Assembly: GCF_000012305.1 (NCBI RefSeq)
Contig: NC_007204.1
Coordinates: forward strand, 682,001-746,000
Direction: 5' to 3'
From: Psychrobacter arcticus 273-4
GTDB taxonomy: Bacteria; Pseudomonadota; Gammaproteobacteria; Pseudomonadales; Moraxellaceae
Length of the DNA: 64,000 nt
Positions 10,360-21,935 of the stretch are shown here, piece after piece. Position 1 is the first letter of the stretch. The number at the start of each line of letters is the position of its first letter. The notes beneath the pieces were generated by a model. It saw only the letters and a program-made list of their open reading frames with translations, was not told the DNA's origin and did not search any database. Position numbers and translations under genes: made by a program.

Positions 10360-12393
10360 TTAGCGATTGCCTAATAAAGCCCGAATGTTAGCCAAGTATT
10401 CATCAGCGACTGCTGCGGGGTCTTTGGTGGCTTTTTGTTTTTTTGCTTTGGCAGGCCAGTCGATATGATCTTCTGGCAACTCATCTAAAAACCGTGATTC
10501 AGAGGTCACGCGCATTTGACCGCCAGCACGCCGCTGGGTGGCTAATGTCAAGGTTAGCTCACGACGCGCGCGAGTAATGCCCACATACATCAAGCGTCGT
10601 TCTTCTTCGACCGTCTCGCTTAAAATTGAGTTGCGATGCGGTAGCATCTCTTCCTCCAGACCCATGATATACACGAAATCAAATTCCAAGCCCTTGGCGG
10701 CATGTAAGGTCATCAGATTGACTTTATTGGTATTTTCTTCTTCTTGCTGCTGCTCAAGCATATCAAGCAATACCAACTTGCGAATGATGGTATCAATCGT
10801 CCGATCTTCGTCTTCTTCAGCGCGATTAATCAGCGATTGGATACTGGTATAAAGCATATCGATATTATCAATACGGTTTTTTTCTTGCTGCGGTGTTTTA
10901 GAGTCACTGCGGACAAAATCAATATAACCAGTCTCATCAATCATCTGGCGTACGATTGGTACAGGGTCAGGATGTTGATCAAGCTCACGAGTGTAATGCT
11001 CAATAAAATCGCCAAACTCTTTTAGCGTGCTGTAAGCTTTTGATGGCAAGACATGAGCAAGACCGGCATGCGTACAAGAGGCAAGTAGTGAGATGCTATG
11101 CTCTTGTGAAAATAAGCCAAGCTTTTCGAGCGTGGCTGGTCCCATACCGCGCTTGGGTGTATTAATCACCCGTAAAAATGCACTGTCGTCTTCTGGGTTT
11201 AAAATCAGACGCAAGTAGCTCATAACGTCTTTGATTTCACTACGGGCAAAGAATGATTGACCACCGGACAATTTATAAGGTACTTGCAATTGACGAAGTT
11301 GTGCTTCAAGCATCCGCGCCTGAAAGTTACTACGATAGAGAACCGCGTATTGTTCCCATTCATTGCCAAAGCGCAGTTTATGAGTGACGATTTCTTTGGC
11401 GACGCGCTCAGACTCATCATCATCATTACGGCAGTTAATAATTCGAATTTTTTCGCCTTGACCTTTGTCTGACCAGAGTTTCTTTTCAAATAAATGCTCA
11501 TTATTAGTAATAACCGCATTTGCTGAAGTTAAAATACGCGTGGTCGAGCGATAATTTTGTTCAAGCATGACGATTTTTAGCTTAGGAAAATCTTCTTTGA
11601 GCAGCCCCATGTTTTCAGGTTTAGCACCGCGCCATGCGTAAATAGATTGGTCATCATCACCAACGACGGTAAAGCGCCCTTGCGGTCCGACCAGATATTT
11701 AATCATCTCATACTGAGCCGTATTGGTATCTTGATATTCATCGACCAACAAATAGCGAATACGGTTTTGCCACTTGTCACGTAGCTCTCTGTTTTCACGT
11801 AAGATTTTGGTCGGCAATACAATCAAGTCATCAAAATCGACCGCATTATAAGCCCGCAGATTTCGCTCATACAGCGCATAAAGCGTCGCAAAAATCATAT
11901 CTTCTGGATCGTCTAAGGTTTCCATCGCCTTATCCGGCTCAATCAAATCGTTTTTCCAATCAGAAATCATTTTTATCGCTTTGCCGACCAACTCTCGACT
12001 TTCAGCGCCACTTAAGTTGTCACGCATCATCAGCTCCATCAGCAGACGCTTGCTATCATCGCTGTCCATGATGGAGAAGTTGCCCTTAAGGGGCGTATGA
12101 AGCAGCTCATAACGCAAAAACTGTAGCCCAAACTGGTGAAAGGTTGATACTGTCAGCCCACGCGTCTTTTCACTCGGTAGCAATTTACTGACTCGAGCTT
12201 TCATCTCACGCGCCGCTTTATTGGTAAAGGTCACCGCGGTGATGCGCTCAGCTGGCATATTACATTCTTCAATCAAATAAGCAATTTTGCGCGTAATCAC
12301 TGAGGTCTTACCGGAGCCGGCACCTGCTAATACCAGCAGCGGACCGGATACGTAGAGCATGGCTTCTTGTTGTTTGGGATTAAGTTGACTCAT
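10360..12393 (-). CDS. rep: ATP-dependent DNA helicase Rep
   Basis: 677 residues, the expected size for Rep (UvrD/Rep superfamily 1A). A 3'-5' helicase that helps forks past bound proteins. Motifs in order: Q motif LNPKQQEA (4-11), Walker A GAGSGKTS (K29), VTFTNKAA, DEYQDTN, VVGDDDQSIYAWRGA, EQNYRS, LMTLHAAKGLEFD and MYVGITRARREL. The absence of the longer UvrD C-terminal tail and the overall sequence favour Rep over UvrD. Monocistronic and divergent from the nuo operon. Confidence 0.95.
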   Translation of the reverse strand: MSQLNPKQQEAMLYVSGPLLVLAGAGSGKTSVITRKIAYLIEECNMPAERITAVTFTNKAAREMKARVSKLLPSEKTRGLTVSTFHQFGLQFLRYELLHTPLKGNFSIMDSDDSKRLLMELMMRDNLSGAESRELVGKAIKMISDWKNDLIEPDKAMETLDDPEDMIFATLYALYERNLRAYNAVDFDDLIVLPTKILRENRELRDKWQNRIRYLLVDEYQDTNTAQYEMIKYLVGPQGRFTVVGDDDQSIYAWRGAKPENMGLLKEDFPKLKIVMLEQNYRSTTRILTSANAVITNNEHLFEKKLWSDKGQGEKIRIINCRNDDDESERVAKEIVTHKLRFGNEWEQYAVLYRSNFQARMLEAQLRQLQVPYKLSGGQSFFARSEIKDVMSYLRLILNPEDDSAFLRVINTPKRGMGPATLEKLGLFSQEHSISLLASCTHAGLAHVLPSKAYSTLKEFGDFIEHYTRELDQHPDPVPIVRQMIDETGYIDFVRSDSKTPQQEKNRIDNIDMLYTSIQSLINRAEEDEDRTIDTIIRKLVLLDMLEQQQEEENTNKVNLMTLHAAKGLEFDFVYIMGLEEEMLPHRNSILSETVEEERRLMYVGITRARRELTLTLATQRRAGGQMRVTSESRFLDELPEDHIDWPAKAKKQKATKDPAAVADEYLANIRALLGNR

Positions 12394-13359
12394 AACGTGA
12401 CCTGTAAGACAAAAGCAAAAAGAGGGTAGCAGTAAATCGTAAAATGCACCTAGCTGCCATCAAGCGAAAGGCACATTCGTTAAAACAGATGACATTTTTA
12501 ATAGGATAAGTCACAGAATAATTTTAAAATTTTGTGGCAATCTTTGAGAAAAATCAGGTGAGCTATTATAAAGCAAAACCAGGGCTTTTGGGCAGGAGTT
12601 AGTAGCGGGGTATATATAAAATTATGAGGTATATATAAGGTACGTCTTAAAAAATGGCTTGGAGAAACATTTTGTTTCAATGAAAAACGTCTAAAATTTA
12701 GCTAACATAAGGTCATTTGCCATGAATGGAAATAAGGCGTTAGAGTTAAGTATCATCACTTAGAAGAGTAGACATTAAACAATCATAAGCTGTAGCTAAA
12801 TGCGCGATTTATATACATTTTTTACCTTATTTAGTATTCAATTAGTAGGGTATCCCTTAAAGTGGTAGAAGGTTTTTAGAGCAGGATAATAGATAATCTA
12901 TAGCATAGTTTGCGCATAAAAAAACCTATTTTTTTTGCCGATAAAGTGACCGCTCAATACAGTTAAAAACTAGCTTTTGATTGCCGATATGCGTATAGTA
13001 CGTAAATAATTTATGCCAGTTGTCACGTCATTGTTGACCACGTGTAATGAGCTATTAAATCAATTAAATAAACACGAAAATATGATATTGATTTAATACG
13101 TTGATCTTACGTTGTTAGAAGATGCGTTGGGCGACCAGCCTTTATCCGCATATCGAGCGGAAACTCTATAGTTGGTCATGTCTGACATCGTCGTCAATAA
13201 GCTTGATAATTGGTTGTTACCAGCACAGAACCTAACATGTGACTCAACGACAGTTGCGTTGTGTTTTCGTCTGCGTTATGCCTGTCGCTTTACGACCTTA
13301 AAATAGGTCGGTACTTGCACAGCGTGTAACACTCGATTGGGTGAGGAGCACGTATTATC
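12394..13359. promoter_or_regulatory. 966-bp gene-free gap and leader before nuoA
   Basis: Divergent upstream regions of rep and nuoA; no convincing gene. A 60-codon minus-strand frame (12498-12680) has no ribosome-binding site and looks random. A small hairpin CGACCT / AGGTCG (13293-13310) lies about 50 bp before nuoA, whose GAGGAG ribosome-binding site is 10-11 nt from the ATG. The size suggests a long regulated nuo leader, but I found no site I could name with confidence. Confidence 0.5.
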
Positions 13360-13983
13360 ATGTCTGCTTTTAATTGGTCAGCCATTGCTTTTATTTTAGC
13401 CGCCATTGCGCTAGTTGTGTTTATGTTGGTCGTACCGCGTCTACTTGGCGGTCGCTCTCATGGTTCACAAAAAGAAGAGATATTTGAAGCGGGTGTTGTC
13501 GGATCTGGCAACGCCCGTATTCGTTTGTCCGCCAAATTCTATTTGGTGGCCATCTTCTTTGTTATTTTTGATCTAGAAGCCCTCTACTTATATGCTTATG
13601 CCGTTTCGGTACGTGAAGCTGGATGGCTTGGCTTTGCTGCTGCCGCTATATTTATCACCATCTTGATCATTGGCTTAGTATACGAGCTGAGTCTGGGTGC
13701 GATGAACTGGGCGCCAGCTGATAAGCTGCGCAAAAAAGCGCGCCTATATGCTGCACCTGCTGGCTTTAGTCTAGCGGACATCACTAAGTTCGATGGCGTT
13801 GATGAGCTAATGGTTGATCCTACGGGCAAGATACCTGCGCAGTCTTCAGGACAGATTAATGTTTCAAACAATATTGAGACCAATCGTCGTCACTTGCAAA
13901 ACATCGATCACATTAACACCACGGGCAATGTGACTTCTGTGGACTTTGCGACGTCTGCGCAAACAGACAATATTAAGCGTTAA
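13360..13983 (+). CDS. nuoA: NADH-quinone oxidoreductase subunit A
   Basis: Membrane-arm subunit of complex I near the quinone site. 207 residues; other NuoA are about 120-150. Three membrane helices at about 8-28, 58-82 and 88-110, with the conserved acidic pair D71/E73 in FFVIFDLEALYLY and the loop motif IFEAGV (41-46). From about residue 145 the protein is a hydrophilic, Asn/Thr/Ser-rich tail with no recognised domain, about 60 residues beyond the usual end. First gene of nuoA-N; 180 bp separate it from nuoB. Confidence 0.96.
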   Translation: MSAFNWSAIAFILAAIALVVFMLVVPRLLGGRSHGSQKEEIFEAGVVGSGNARIRLSAKFYLVAIFFVIFDLEALYLYAYAVSVREAGWLGFAAAAIFITILIIGLVYELSLGAMNWAPADKLRKKARLYAAPAGFSLADITKFDGVDELMVDPTGKIPAQSSGQINVSNNIETNRRHLQNIDHINTTGNVTSVDFATSAQTDNIKR

Positions 13984-14172
13984 TAAACCCTAATGGTTTT
14001 GCCGGTTTTTGCTCAAACTTTGCCTAGCCTGCTAGAAGCTGAAAGCAAAGTAAGGTGCTGTAAACAGATTTATCATATATTTATATTAATGGTCACTTAT
14101 TAATAATAGAAGTTATGGCGATAGTGATGACAAATGATTGTCATGCATTGCTTAAAATAAAGGTTGTATGTT

Positions 14173-14841
14173 ATGAAATACACATTAACAAAAGCCAACC
14201 CTGATGCAGATGTCTATCCTGCTCAGACAAGCCAAACCGTCAATGACCCAATGGAAGATGAAGTCAATAAAAACGTCTTTATGGGTCGCCTAGAAGACCT
14301 TGTACACTCAACAGCGAACTGGGGGCGTAAGCACTCACTATGGCCATTTAACTTTGGTACGTCATGCTGTTATGTCGAATATGCGACTACTCTGACAGCG
14401 GTTCATGATTTGTCACGCTTTGGTGCCGAAGTTATTCGCGCCTCGCCACGTCAGGCGGATGTGATGATCGTCGCTGGTACTTGCTTTGTCAAAATGGCAC
14501 CCGTTATTCAGCGCCTTTATGAGCAAATGCTTGAGCCAAAATGGGTTATATCGATGGGTGCTTGTGCCAACTCGGGCGGCATGTATGATATCTATTCTGT
14601 TGTGCAAGGGGTGGATAAAATCATTCCCGTCGATGTCTATGTACCAGGTTGTCCGCCACGTCCAGAAGCGTTGATTCAAGGCTTGATGTTACTACAAGAA
14701 TCTATTACTAAAGAGCGTCGTCCATTAGGTATTCATGTCAATGATCAGGGTATCTATCAGCCGCAAATGACGCCTGAGCGTGACCGTAAGCAAGCAGATC
14801 GTATTGCTGTGAAAAACTTACGTAGCCCAGATAGCATTTAG
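14173..14841 (+). CDS. nuoB: NADH-quinone oxidoreductase subunit B
   Basis: Peripheral-arm subunit carrying the terminal [4Fe-4S] cluster N2 that reduces quinone. I chose the ATG at 14173 because AAAGG lies 9 nt upstream; an in-frame TTG at 14164 would overlap that site's spacing. 222 residues. Cluster ligands by comparison with E. coli are the adjacent Cys pair at 65-66 (GTSCCYVEY), C131 (MGACANSGG) and C160 (PGCPPRP). Followed by 130 bp and nuoCD. Confidence 0.97.
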   Translation: MKYTLTKANPDADVYPAQTSQTVNDPMEDEVNKNVFMGRLEDLVHSTANWGRKHSLWPFNFGTSCCYVEYATTLTAVHDLSRFGAEVIRASPRQADVMIVAGTCFVKMAPVIQRLYEQMLEPKWVISMGACANSGGMYDIYSVVQGVDKIIPVDVYVPGCPPRPEALIQGLMLLQESITKERRPLGIHVNDQGIYQPQMTPERDRKQADRIAVKNLRSPDSI

Positions 14842-14971
14842 TTAAGTAGTTTGGCGTAGTTATTAATAATTGTTAGAAGTGCGCGTACGCTCATCATAGT
14901 TTGGTTATGATTATCATCTTTTATTATGGTTGTCATGGTTTAGTTATGATTAATGAAGGAATACATCATTC

Positions 14972-16747
14972 ATGGTCACGGTAGTCGAAAACATAGATCC
15001 TAAGATCAAGCCTGTCCCAGCGGTTATCAAAGAGCTGGAAGAAAAATATGCTGGTAAGTTTGTCGTGCAGCACACGGTTGATGAAATTCCAACGGTTTGG
15101 GTGGCACGCGCTGATTTATTAGACGTTCTCTTATTCTTGCGTAAATTGCCAAAACCTTATGTCATGCTATTTGACTTATCAGCGATAGATGAGCGTTTAC
15201 GTCAGCATCGCCAAGGTTTACCTGAAAGCGACTTCACGGTGTTTTATCACTTGATGTCGCTTGAGCGTAATAGTGATGTCCGTATCAAAGTCGCGCTGAG
15301 TGAAGAAGATTTAAACGTCCCAAGCGCGACACAGATTTGGCCAAATGCTAACTGGTATGAGCGCGAAGTGTGGGATATGTTCGGTATTGTCTTTACGGGA
15401 CATCCGCATCTAACTCGTATTCTATTACCAAAATATTGGGAAGGTCATCCGCTGCGTAAAGAATATCATGCGCGTGCGACTGAGTTTACACCGTATTTCT
15501 TAAACACAGCTAAACAACAATACGAGCAAGAAAACCTGCGCTTTGTCCCTGAAGAATGGGGCATGAAACGTTCAGGTCGTGATGAAGACTTTATGTTCTT
15601 GAACATTGGTCCTAACCATCCATCTGCTCATGGTGCATTCCGTTTGGTACTACAGCTTGATGGTGAAGAAGTCGTCGACTGTATCCCTGATATTGGCTAT
15701 CACCATCGCGGCGCAGAAAAGATGGCCGAGCGTCAGACATGGCACTCATTTATTCCTTATACCGACCGTATTGATTATCTTGGCGGTGTGATGAATGAGC
15801 TACCGTATATCATGTCGGTTGAAAAGCTGGCGGGTATCACGATTCCACCACGCGCTGAAACCATCCGCGTGATGATGAGTGAGTTCTTCCGTATCACCAA
15901 TAACTTACTATTCGTCGGCACCTTTATTCAAGATGCAGGTGGTATGACGCCGGTATTCTATATGTTTACTGATCGCCAAAAAGCCTATGACGTCATCGAA
16001 GCAGTGACCGGCTATCGTATGCATCCGGCATGGTTCCGTATTGGCGGCACCGCGCACGATTTACCGCGTGGCTGGCAGCGTTTGGTGCGCGAGTTTTTAG
16101 ACTGGATGCCAAAACGCTTGGATGAGTATGTCAAAGCAGCATTGCAAAACAGCGTGCTTAAAGGTCGTACCCAAGGCGTGGCGCAATATAATACCAAGCA
16201 AGCATTGGCGTGGGGCGTCACGGGTGCAGGCTTACGTGCGACCGGTTTGGATTTTGATTTGCGTAAAGCGCGTCCGTACATGGGCTATGAGAACTACGAT
16301 TTTGAAGTGCCAGTCGGCTATAATGGCGATGCTTATGACCGTTGTATGGTCAAAGTCGAAGAGATGCGCCAGTCGTTACGTATCATCCGTCAATGTATGG
16401 ATAATATGCCGCAAGGTCCTTATAAAGCCGATCACCCATTAGCGGTACCACCGCCAAAAGATCGTACCTTGAATGATATCGAGACCTTGATTAACCACTT
16501 TATCTCAGTCTCTTGGGGTCCTGTGATGCCAGCGGGTGAGTGTACGACGATTGTAGAAGCTACTAAAGGTCTAAATAGTTATTACATTACCTCGGATAAA
16601 GCGACGATGAGTTATCGTACCCGTATCCGTACACCGACGTTTGCTCATTTGCAGCAAATGCCATCAGTCATTAATGGCTCACTGGTATCCGATGCCATTA
16701 TGTATTTGGCATCGATTGATGTTGTGATGGCGGATTGTGACCGTTAG
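14972..16747 (+). CDS. nuoCD: NADH-quinone oxidoreductase fused subunit C/D
   Basis: 591 residues. The N-terminal ~180 residues are NuoC (30-kDa type, with [12 protein letters not shown] and HPLRKEY). The C-terminal ~390 are NuoD (49-kDa type), starting near [16 protein letters not shown] and forming the quinone pocket against NuoB. The C-D fusion is shared by E. coli, Pseudomonas and Moraxellaceae. AAGGAA precedes the ATG. The NuoD C-terminus ends in the conserved DVVMADCDR. Confidence 0.98.
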   Translation: MVTVVENIDPKIKPVPAVIKELEEKYAGKFVVQHTVDEIPTVWVARADLLDVLLFLRKLPKPYVMLFDLSAIDERLRQHRQGLPESDFTVFYHLMSLERNSDVRIKVALSEEDLNVPSATQIWPNANWYEREVWDMFGIVFTGHPHLTRILLPKYWEGHPLRKEYHARATEFTPYFLNTAKQQYEQENLRFVPEEWGMKRSGRDEDFMFLNIGPNHPSAHGAFRLVLQLDGEEVVDCIPDIGYHHRGAEKMAERQTWHSFIPYTDRIDYLGGVMNELPYIMSVEKLAGITIPPRAETIRVMMSEFFRITNNLLFVGTFIQDAGGMTPVFYMFTDRQKAYDVIEAVTGYRMHPAWFRIGGTAHDLPRGWQRLVREFLDWMPKRLDEYVKAALQNSVLKGRTQGVAQYNTKQALAWGVTGAGLRATGLDFDLRKARPYMGYENYDFEVPVGYNGDAYDRCMVKVEEMRQSLRIIRQCMDNMPQGPYKADHPLAVPPPKDRTLNDIETLINHFISVSWGPVMPAGECTTIVEATKGLNSYYITSDKATMSYRTRIRTPTFAHLQQMPSVINGSLVSDAIMYLASIDVVMADCDR

Positions 16748-16900
16748 AGCGTCTGTGGTTATACGTTTATCGTTATCGTTTGTATATTAAAAGTAAGACA
16801 CGTTCATTAACATGTTATCGCCAAATTGGCACACCAAAACGCTGTCATTGCGCCTTGAGCGCAACTTTAACAGTGGGCTGAGTGAGGAAAGAAAAAGATT

Positions 16901-17410
16901 ATGAGAATTGTTTCCGATAAAATGCCAAAAGTAGATGTGGCAAGTATCTTAACTGCTGAAGAAATTGCGGCTATCCATGAGTTTATGCATCATTATCCCC
17001 ATCCACGGGCAGCATCTTTAGATGCTCTAAAAATCGTGCAAAAGCGTAACGGCTGGGTCGATGATGCGCAAGTGAATGCCATTGCTAACATTCTAAATGT
17101 TCCTATGACAGATATGGATGGAGTAGCCACCTTTTTTAACCGTATCTATCGTCAGCCGGTCGGTCGTCATGTCATCCTCATTTGTGATTCGGTCGCTTGT
17201 TATTTAACAGGTTATGAAGCACTGGCAGCTGAACTGAAAGCGCAGCTGGGTATCGATTATGGTCAAACCACCGCCGACAAACGCTTTACGCTATTGCCGA
17301 TTTGCTGTTTGGGCAACTGTGATAAAGGTCCTGCTGTATTGATTAATGAAGATACTTATGGTCCTGTCCAGCCTGAAGAAGTCGCCCAATTGTTGGAGCT
17401 ATACGCATGA
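16901..17410 (+). CDS. nuoE: NADH-quinone oxidoreductase subunit E
   Basis: 169 residues, usual length. 24-kDa-type subunit of the NADH-dehydrogenase module, carrying the [2Fe-2S] cluster N1a on thioredoxin-fold ligands C95, C100, C136 and C140 (CDSVAC and CLGNC). Upstream GAGGAAAG is a good ribosome-binding site. Its stop overlaps the nuoF start by 4 bp, so translation is probably coupled. Confidence 0.97.
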   Translation: MRIVSDKMPKVDVASILTAEEIAAIHEFMHHYPHPRAASLDALKIVQKRNGWVDDAQVNAIANILNVPMTDMDGVATFFNRIYRQPVGRHVILICDSVACYLTGYEALAAELKAQLGIDYGQTTADKRFTLLPICCLGNCDKGPAVLINEDTYGPVQPEEVAQLLELYA

Positions 17411-18831
17411 GATTAACGGTTTCAGAGCAGATTGCCCTTCGCAACCAAGGCAAAGCACCAAGCCAACTTAATGAGCAGTGCATTCCTATCTATGGTGACA
17501 GAGCGACCGCTACCAGTGAAACTAAACCACTGACATGGCGTCTAGCACATCACGATGCGGTATTAGATTTGGCAACTTATGAATCGCTACGTGGTTTTGA
17601 AGCACTAAAAATAGCGTTAAACCAATCACCAGATGATACGTTAAAAACTATCAAAGAAGCGGTAGTTAAAGGACGTGGCGGTGCAGGTTTCCCAGCGGGT
17701 ATTAAGTGGTCGCTGATGGCACCACCAGATGGTGGTCCACGCTACCTAGTTTGTAATGCTGATGAGATGGAGCCGGGTACGTTTAAAGACCGTTTGCTGA
17801 TGGAGCGTCTGCCACTACAGCTTATAGAAGGTATGCTGATTTCTGCCTACGCGATTGGTGCAACTGCTGGTTATATCTTTATTCGCGGTGAATATATCTT
17901 AGCAGCGGAGCGCTTAACCGCAGCAATTGAAGAGTTACGTGCCAATAACTTGATTGGCGATAATATTTTAGGCTCAGATTTTAGTTTTGATTTACATGTG
18001 CATACGGGTGCTGGTCGTTATATTTGTGGTGAAGAAACGGCATTGATTAACAGCTTAGAAGGTCGTCGTGCCAATCCGCGTACCAAACCGCCATTTCCAC
18101 AAGTGGCAGGTGCATGGGGACGTCCAACCGTCGTTAATAACGTTGAAACTTTGCATAACGTCTCAGCAATTATCCTGCATGGTAGCAAGTGGTATCAAGA
18201 CTTGCCAAAAGCCAAAGGTGTGGTCGAAACACCTGGTACTAAACTGTTTGGTTGCTCAGGCTTGGTTAACGATCCCGGTCTTTGGGAATTACCTTTTGGT
18301 TATACGGCACGTGAGATCATTGAAGATTTTGCGGGTGGTATGCAGGAAGGTCGCACGCTTAAGGCTTGGTTACCGGGCGGCGCATCAACGGATTTTTTAA
18401 CCGCTGAACATTTAGATACTGTTGTTGATTTTGATACCATTCAAAAAGCCGGTAGTCGTATGGGTACAGGCCTGCTGATGGTCGTCGACGAAGAGCAAGA
18501 TATGGTGCCATTGGTACGTAACCTTGAGATTTTCTTTCAGCGTGAATCGTGTGGTTGGTGTACGCCATGCCGTGATGGTCTACCGTGGGGCGTTAAAATC
18601 CTCACCGCTATCAATGATGGCGAAGGGCAGATGGGCGATGTTGAAAAGTTAGAAGGGTTAACCCGTGACTTATGGATCGGTAAAACCTTCTGTGCCCATG
18701 CGCCGGGTGCGATGGAACCACTCATGAGTGCAATTAAATATTTCCGTCCTGAGTTTGATCAAAAAATTACGCAGGCGGTTGGTGAAGATGTCATTGAGGC
18801 TGCAGCCAGTCAACAGCTAGATGTGAAATAA
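17407..18831 (+). CDS. nuoF: NADH-quinone oxidoreductase subunit F (NADH- and FMN-binding)
   Basis: 474 residues; 51-kDa-type subunit where NADH reduces FMN, with [4Fe-4S] cluster N3. Visible: the NADH/FMN glycine-rich [13 protein letters not shown], the FMN-site [13 protein letters not shown], and the cluster motif [12 protein letters not shown] with the fourth Cys in KTFCAHAPG. Starts in the ATGA overlap with nuoE and ends 10 bp before nuoG. Confidence 0.98.
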   Translation: MRLTVSEQIALRNQGKAPSQLNEQCIPIYGDRATATSETKPLTWRLAHHDAVLDLATYESLRGFEALKIALNQSPDDTLKTIKEAVVKGRGGAGFPAGIKWSLMAPPDGGPRYLVCNADEMEPGTFKDRLLMERLPLQLIEGMLISAYAIGATAGYIFIRGEYILAAERLTAAIEELRANNLIGDNILGSDFSFDLHVHTGAGRYICGEETALINSLEGRRANPRTKPPFPQVAGAWGRPTVVNNVETLHNVSAIILHGSKWYQDLPKAKGVVETPGTKLFGCSGLVNDPGLWELPFGYTAREIIEDFAGGMQEGRTLKAWLPGGASTDFLTAEHLDTVVDFDTIQKAGSRMGTGLLMVVDEEQDMVPLVRNLEIFFQRESCGWCTPCRDGLPWGVKILTAINDGEGQMGDVEKLEGLTRDLWIGKTFCAHAPGAMEPLMSAIKYFRPEFDQKITQAVGEDVIEAAASQQLDVK

Positions 18832-18841
18832 GGAGAGCGGC

Positions 18842-21800
18842 ATGGCAGTCATACATATTGATGGAACCACTGTCGAAGTAGATAGCGCGGATAACTTGCT
18901 ACAAGCATGCTTGTCCCTCGGCATTGATGTGCCGTATTTTTGTTATCATCCAGCCCTTGGCTCCGTAGGCTCTTGCCGTCAGTGCGCGGTTAAGCAATAT
19001 ATGACCAAAGAAGATATGGAAGCGGGTCGCGGTCGCCTGGTGATGTCCTGTATGGTTGCCCCAGGCGATGATATGTACATCTCAGTGACTGATGATGAAG
19101 CCAAGGCTTTCCGTAAGTCGATGGTTGAGCTGTTGATGATTAACCATCCGCATGACTGCCCAACTTGTGAAGAGGGTGGACACTGTCATTTGCAAGATAT
19201 GACTTATATGTCAGGTCATCATCGTCGTCGCTACCGCTTTACCAAACGCACCCATCACAATCAAGAGCTTGGTCCGTTCATCGCGCATGAAATGAACCGC
19301 TGTATCGCTTGCTACCGCTGTGTCCGTTTTTATAAAGACTATGCAGGCGGCGAAGATTTGGGTGTTTATGGCTCAAATGAACGCGTTTATTTTGGTCGTG
19401 ATAAAGACGGTCAGTTTGAAAGTGAGTTTTCAGGTAACTTAACGGAAGTCTGCCCAACTGGTGTATTTACCGATAAAACGCATTCTGATCGTTATAACCG
19501 TAAATGGGACATGCAGTATGCCCCAAGCATCTGTCATGGCTGTTCAGCGGGTTGTAATATCTCTGCCGGTGAGCGCTATGGTGAGTTGCGCCGTATCGAA
19601 AACCGCTATAACGGTGAAGTAAACCGTTACTTCTTATGTGACCGTGGTCGTTTTGGTTACGGTTATGTTAATCGTGAAGATCGCCCAACCCAAGCGCTTG
19701 AGCGTATTAATGGCAAACACGTCAAAATCAATATTGACTATGCGCTTGATGAAACCATTAAGCGTATCAAAGATAAAAAAGTCATTGGTATTGGTTCACC
19801 ACGTGCCAGTTTAGAGACCAACTTTGCGCTGAAGAACCTCGTTGGTTTTGATAATTTTTCAACAGGTCTCAATCATCAGCAGCAAGCACTGGTCAATAAA
19901 TGTATTGAAGTACTAAGTACCGAGGGTATTTATAACCCAGGTATGGTTGATATTGAAAGTCATGATGCGGTGTTAGTGTTGGGTGAGGATATCACTCAAA
20001 CGTCATCACGTGTGGCGCTATCTATTCGTCAAGCGGCAAAAAATGAAGCCATAAAAATGGCTGCTGTGACCAAGACACAATCGTGGTTGGCTGAGCCAGT
20101 CAAACGCATTGCTCAAGGCGCGCAGAGCCCAGTATATGTCATCGATGTGACTCAAACCAAACTTGAAGATATCAGTAAGGTTAGCGTGGTCGCGACGCCT
20201 GAAGACATCACTAAGCTTGGTTTCAAAGTCGCTGATGAGATTGCTAAATTTGCCGATAATTTAGCAAAAATCGTCGACCCGCAAATAGCTGAAAAAGATG
20301 CCGATACTGATATTGATGCTATGCAAGCACTGGCACAGCAAATCGCTTATGACTTGATACAAGCGGATAAGCCATTGGTCGTCTCTGGCAGCAGCTTATC
20401 GTCTATCGCTTTAATAGAAGCGGCTGCACAAATCACGCAAGCATTAAGCCAAAAGCGTGCAGCCATCAAAGCAACTGAGCAGTATGAAGTTGAGACGCAT
20501 AACGCTCAAGTTGCAGCAGCTGAAGTGCAAGCACAAACAACAACCACTCAGCAAACAGAAGATAAAGAGCTATCTGCTAAACCTAGCAAACCTCAGGCAG
20601 GTGTGGATACTGAAGCGCAAGATGATGTTGAACGTCAGCCTGCAACCAAGCTTGAGCTAAAAGACGTCAATAAAAAATATCATGCGCAAGCGGGTATCTA
20701 TTTAGCGGTTCCAGATGCCAATAGCATCGGTGTGTGTTTGCTTGGTGGACATTCAGTTGAAGAATTGCTGGCGACAGATTTTGACGTGGTCATTGTGGCA
20801 GAAAATCAGCTGACCGATGCCATTGATGCTAATAAATTAACCCAACTATTGACCGATAAAACCGTGATTGCGCTGGATCATCAATTGCTTGATTGGCACA
20901 AAGATGTCGATATTGTATTGCCAGCAGCCACCTTTGCTGAGGCAGATGGCACGCTTATTTCTGCCGAAGGTCGTGCGCAGCGCTTCTTCCAAGTTTATGA
21001 TAACGACTATTATCACCCGCTTAGCAGTATCAAAGAAGGCTGGCGCTGGTTACATGCCGTACATAGCAGCTTAGAAGGTCGCGATGTTGATTGGACGCAG
21101 CTTGATGATGTCATCAATGCTTTGATAGCGACGCATCCTAAACTTGCCGGTATTAAAGAGGCGGCACCTGATGCCGATTACCGGATGAATGGTCTAAAAA
21201 TTGCCCGCCAGCCACGTCGTTACTCAGGTCGTACTTCTATGCGCGCGCCGGTATCGGTGCATGAGCCAATGCAGCCAAAAGATTTGGATACCGGTTTAAC
21301 CTTTTCAATGGAAGGCTATAGCGGTAAACAAACCCCAAGCGCTATGATTCCTTTTGCACAATCCGCGGGCTGGAACTCACCGCAAGCTTGGAATAAATAT
21401 CAAGATAAAGTCGGTGGCAGTCTTAGAAATGGTGATCCGGGCGTACGCTTGTTCGACCAATTAGAGCGTTTGGCTATGCGCCAGTATGTTGCTCCAGAAG
21501 TTACCTCGGTAGCCACGACAGATATGCAGCAAGGACAAGCCAAATTGGTGCCTATTTATAATATCTATGCCAGCTCAATGATGGCATCGCGTAGCCCAGT
21601 GGTTGCTGAGCAATTACCAGTAGCTGCATGGCGTGTGGGTATTGATGATGCTAAAGAGTGGGATGTTGCTGCTGGCGATTATCTGGCGATTGAGATTGAT
21701 AAACAGCAAATCACCTTGCCTATTCAGCTGGTTGGCTATTTAGCCGAAGGCTGTATTGGCTATCCAGTTGGACAGGTCAGTATTATTCATCCATCGATGC

Positions 21801-21934
21801 CAGCATCGGTACGTAAAGTCGATGCGCCGGTGACGATGATGGGCAGCATGGCGACTGAGAGATCTTTAACAGCCAATACCAATAACCGCGCAGCGCCAGT
21901 AAGCAGCGCGCCGACCACCACACAGGAGGTGTAA
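18842..21934 (+). CDS. nuoG: NADH-quinone oxidoreductase subunit G
   Basis: 1030 residues; E. coli NuoG is about 908. Carries the chain of iron-sulfur clusters from NuoF/E towards NuoI. N-terminal ferredoxin domain ([15 protein letters not shown]), His/Cys cluster motif [25 protein letters not shown], and a molybdopterin-oxidoreductase-like domain opening with CHGCSAGCN. The extra length includes a low-complexity Gln/Thr/Lys/Glu-rich stretch at about residues 540-615, probably a surface loop. AGGAGAG stands directly upstream. Confidence 0.97.
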   Translation: MAVIHIDGTTVEVDSADNLLQACLSLGIDVPYFCYHPALGSVGSCRQCAVKQYMTKEDMEAGRGRLVMSCMVAPGDDMYISVTDDEAKAFRKSMVELLMINHPHDCPTCEEGGHCHLQDMTYMSGHHRRRYRFTKRTHHNQELGPFIAHEMNRCIACYRCVRFYKDYAGGEDLGVYGSNERVYFGRDKDGQFESEFSGNLTEVCPTGVFTDKTHSDRYNRKWDMQYAPSICHGCSAGCNISAGERYGELRRIENRYNGEVNRYFLCDRGRFGYGYVNREDRPTQALERINGKHVKINIDYALDETIKRIKDKKVIGIGSPRASLETNFALKNLVGFDNFSTGLNHQQQALVNKCIEVLSTEGIYNPGMVDIESHDAVLVLGEDITQTSSRVALSIRQAAKNEAIKMAAVTKTQSWLAEPVKRIAQGAQSPVYVIDVTQTKLEDISKVSVVATPEDITKLGFKVADEIAKFADNLAKIVDPQIAEKDADTDIDAMQALAQQIAYDLIQADKPLVVSGSSLSSIALIEAAAQITQALSQKRAAIKATEQYEVETHNAQVAAAEVQAQTTTTQQTEDKELSAKPSKPQAGVDTEAQDDVERQPATKLELKDVNKKYHAQAGIYLAVPDANSIGVCLLGGHSVEELLATDFDVVIVAENQLTDAIDANKLTQLLTDKTVIALDHQLLDWHKDVDIVLPAATFAEADGTLISAEGRAQRFFQVYDNDYYHPLSSIKEGWRWLHAVHSSLEGRDVDWTQLDDVINALIATHPKLAGIKEAAPDADYRMNGLKIARQPRRYSGRTSMRAPVSVHEPMQPKDLDTGLTFSMEGYSGKQTPSAMIPFAQSAGWNSPQAWNKYQDKVGGSLRNGDPGVRLFDQLERLAMRQYVAPEVTSVATTDMQQGQAKLVPIYNIYASSMMASRSPVVAEQLPVAAWRVGIDDAKEWDVAAGDYLAIEIDKQQITLPIQLVGYLAEGCIGYPVGQVSIIHPSMPASVRKVDAPVTMMGSMATERSLTANTNNRAAPVSSAPTTTQEV

Positions 21935-21935
21935 T

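Noticed and set aside
12498-12680. 60-codon minus-strand frame upstream of rep
   Set aside because: No ribosome-binding site, no motif, and AT-rich intergenic composition.
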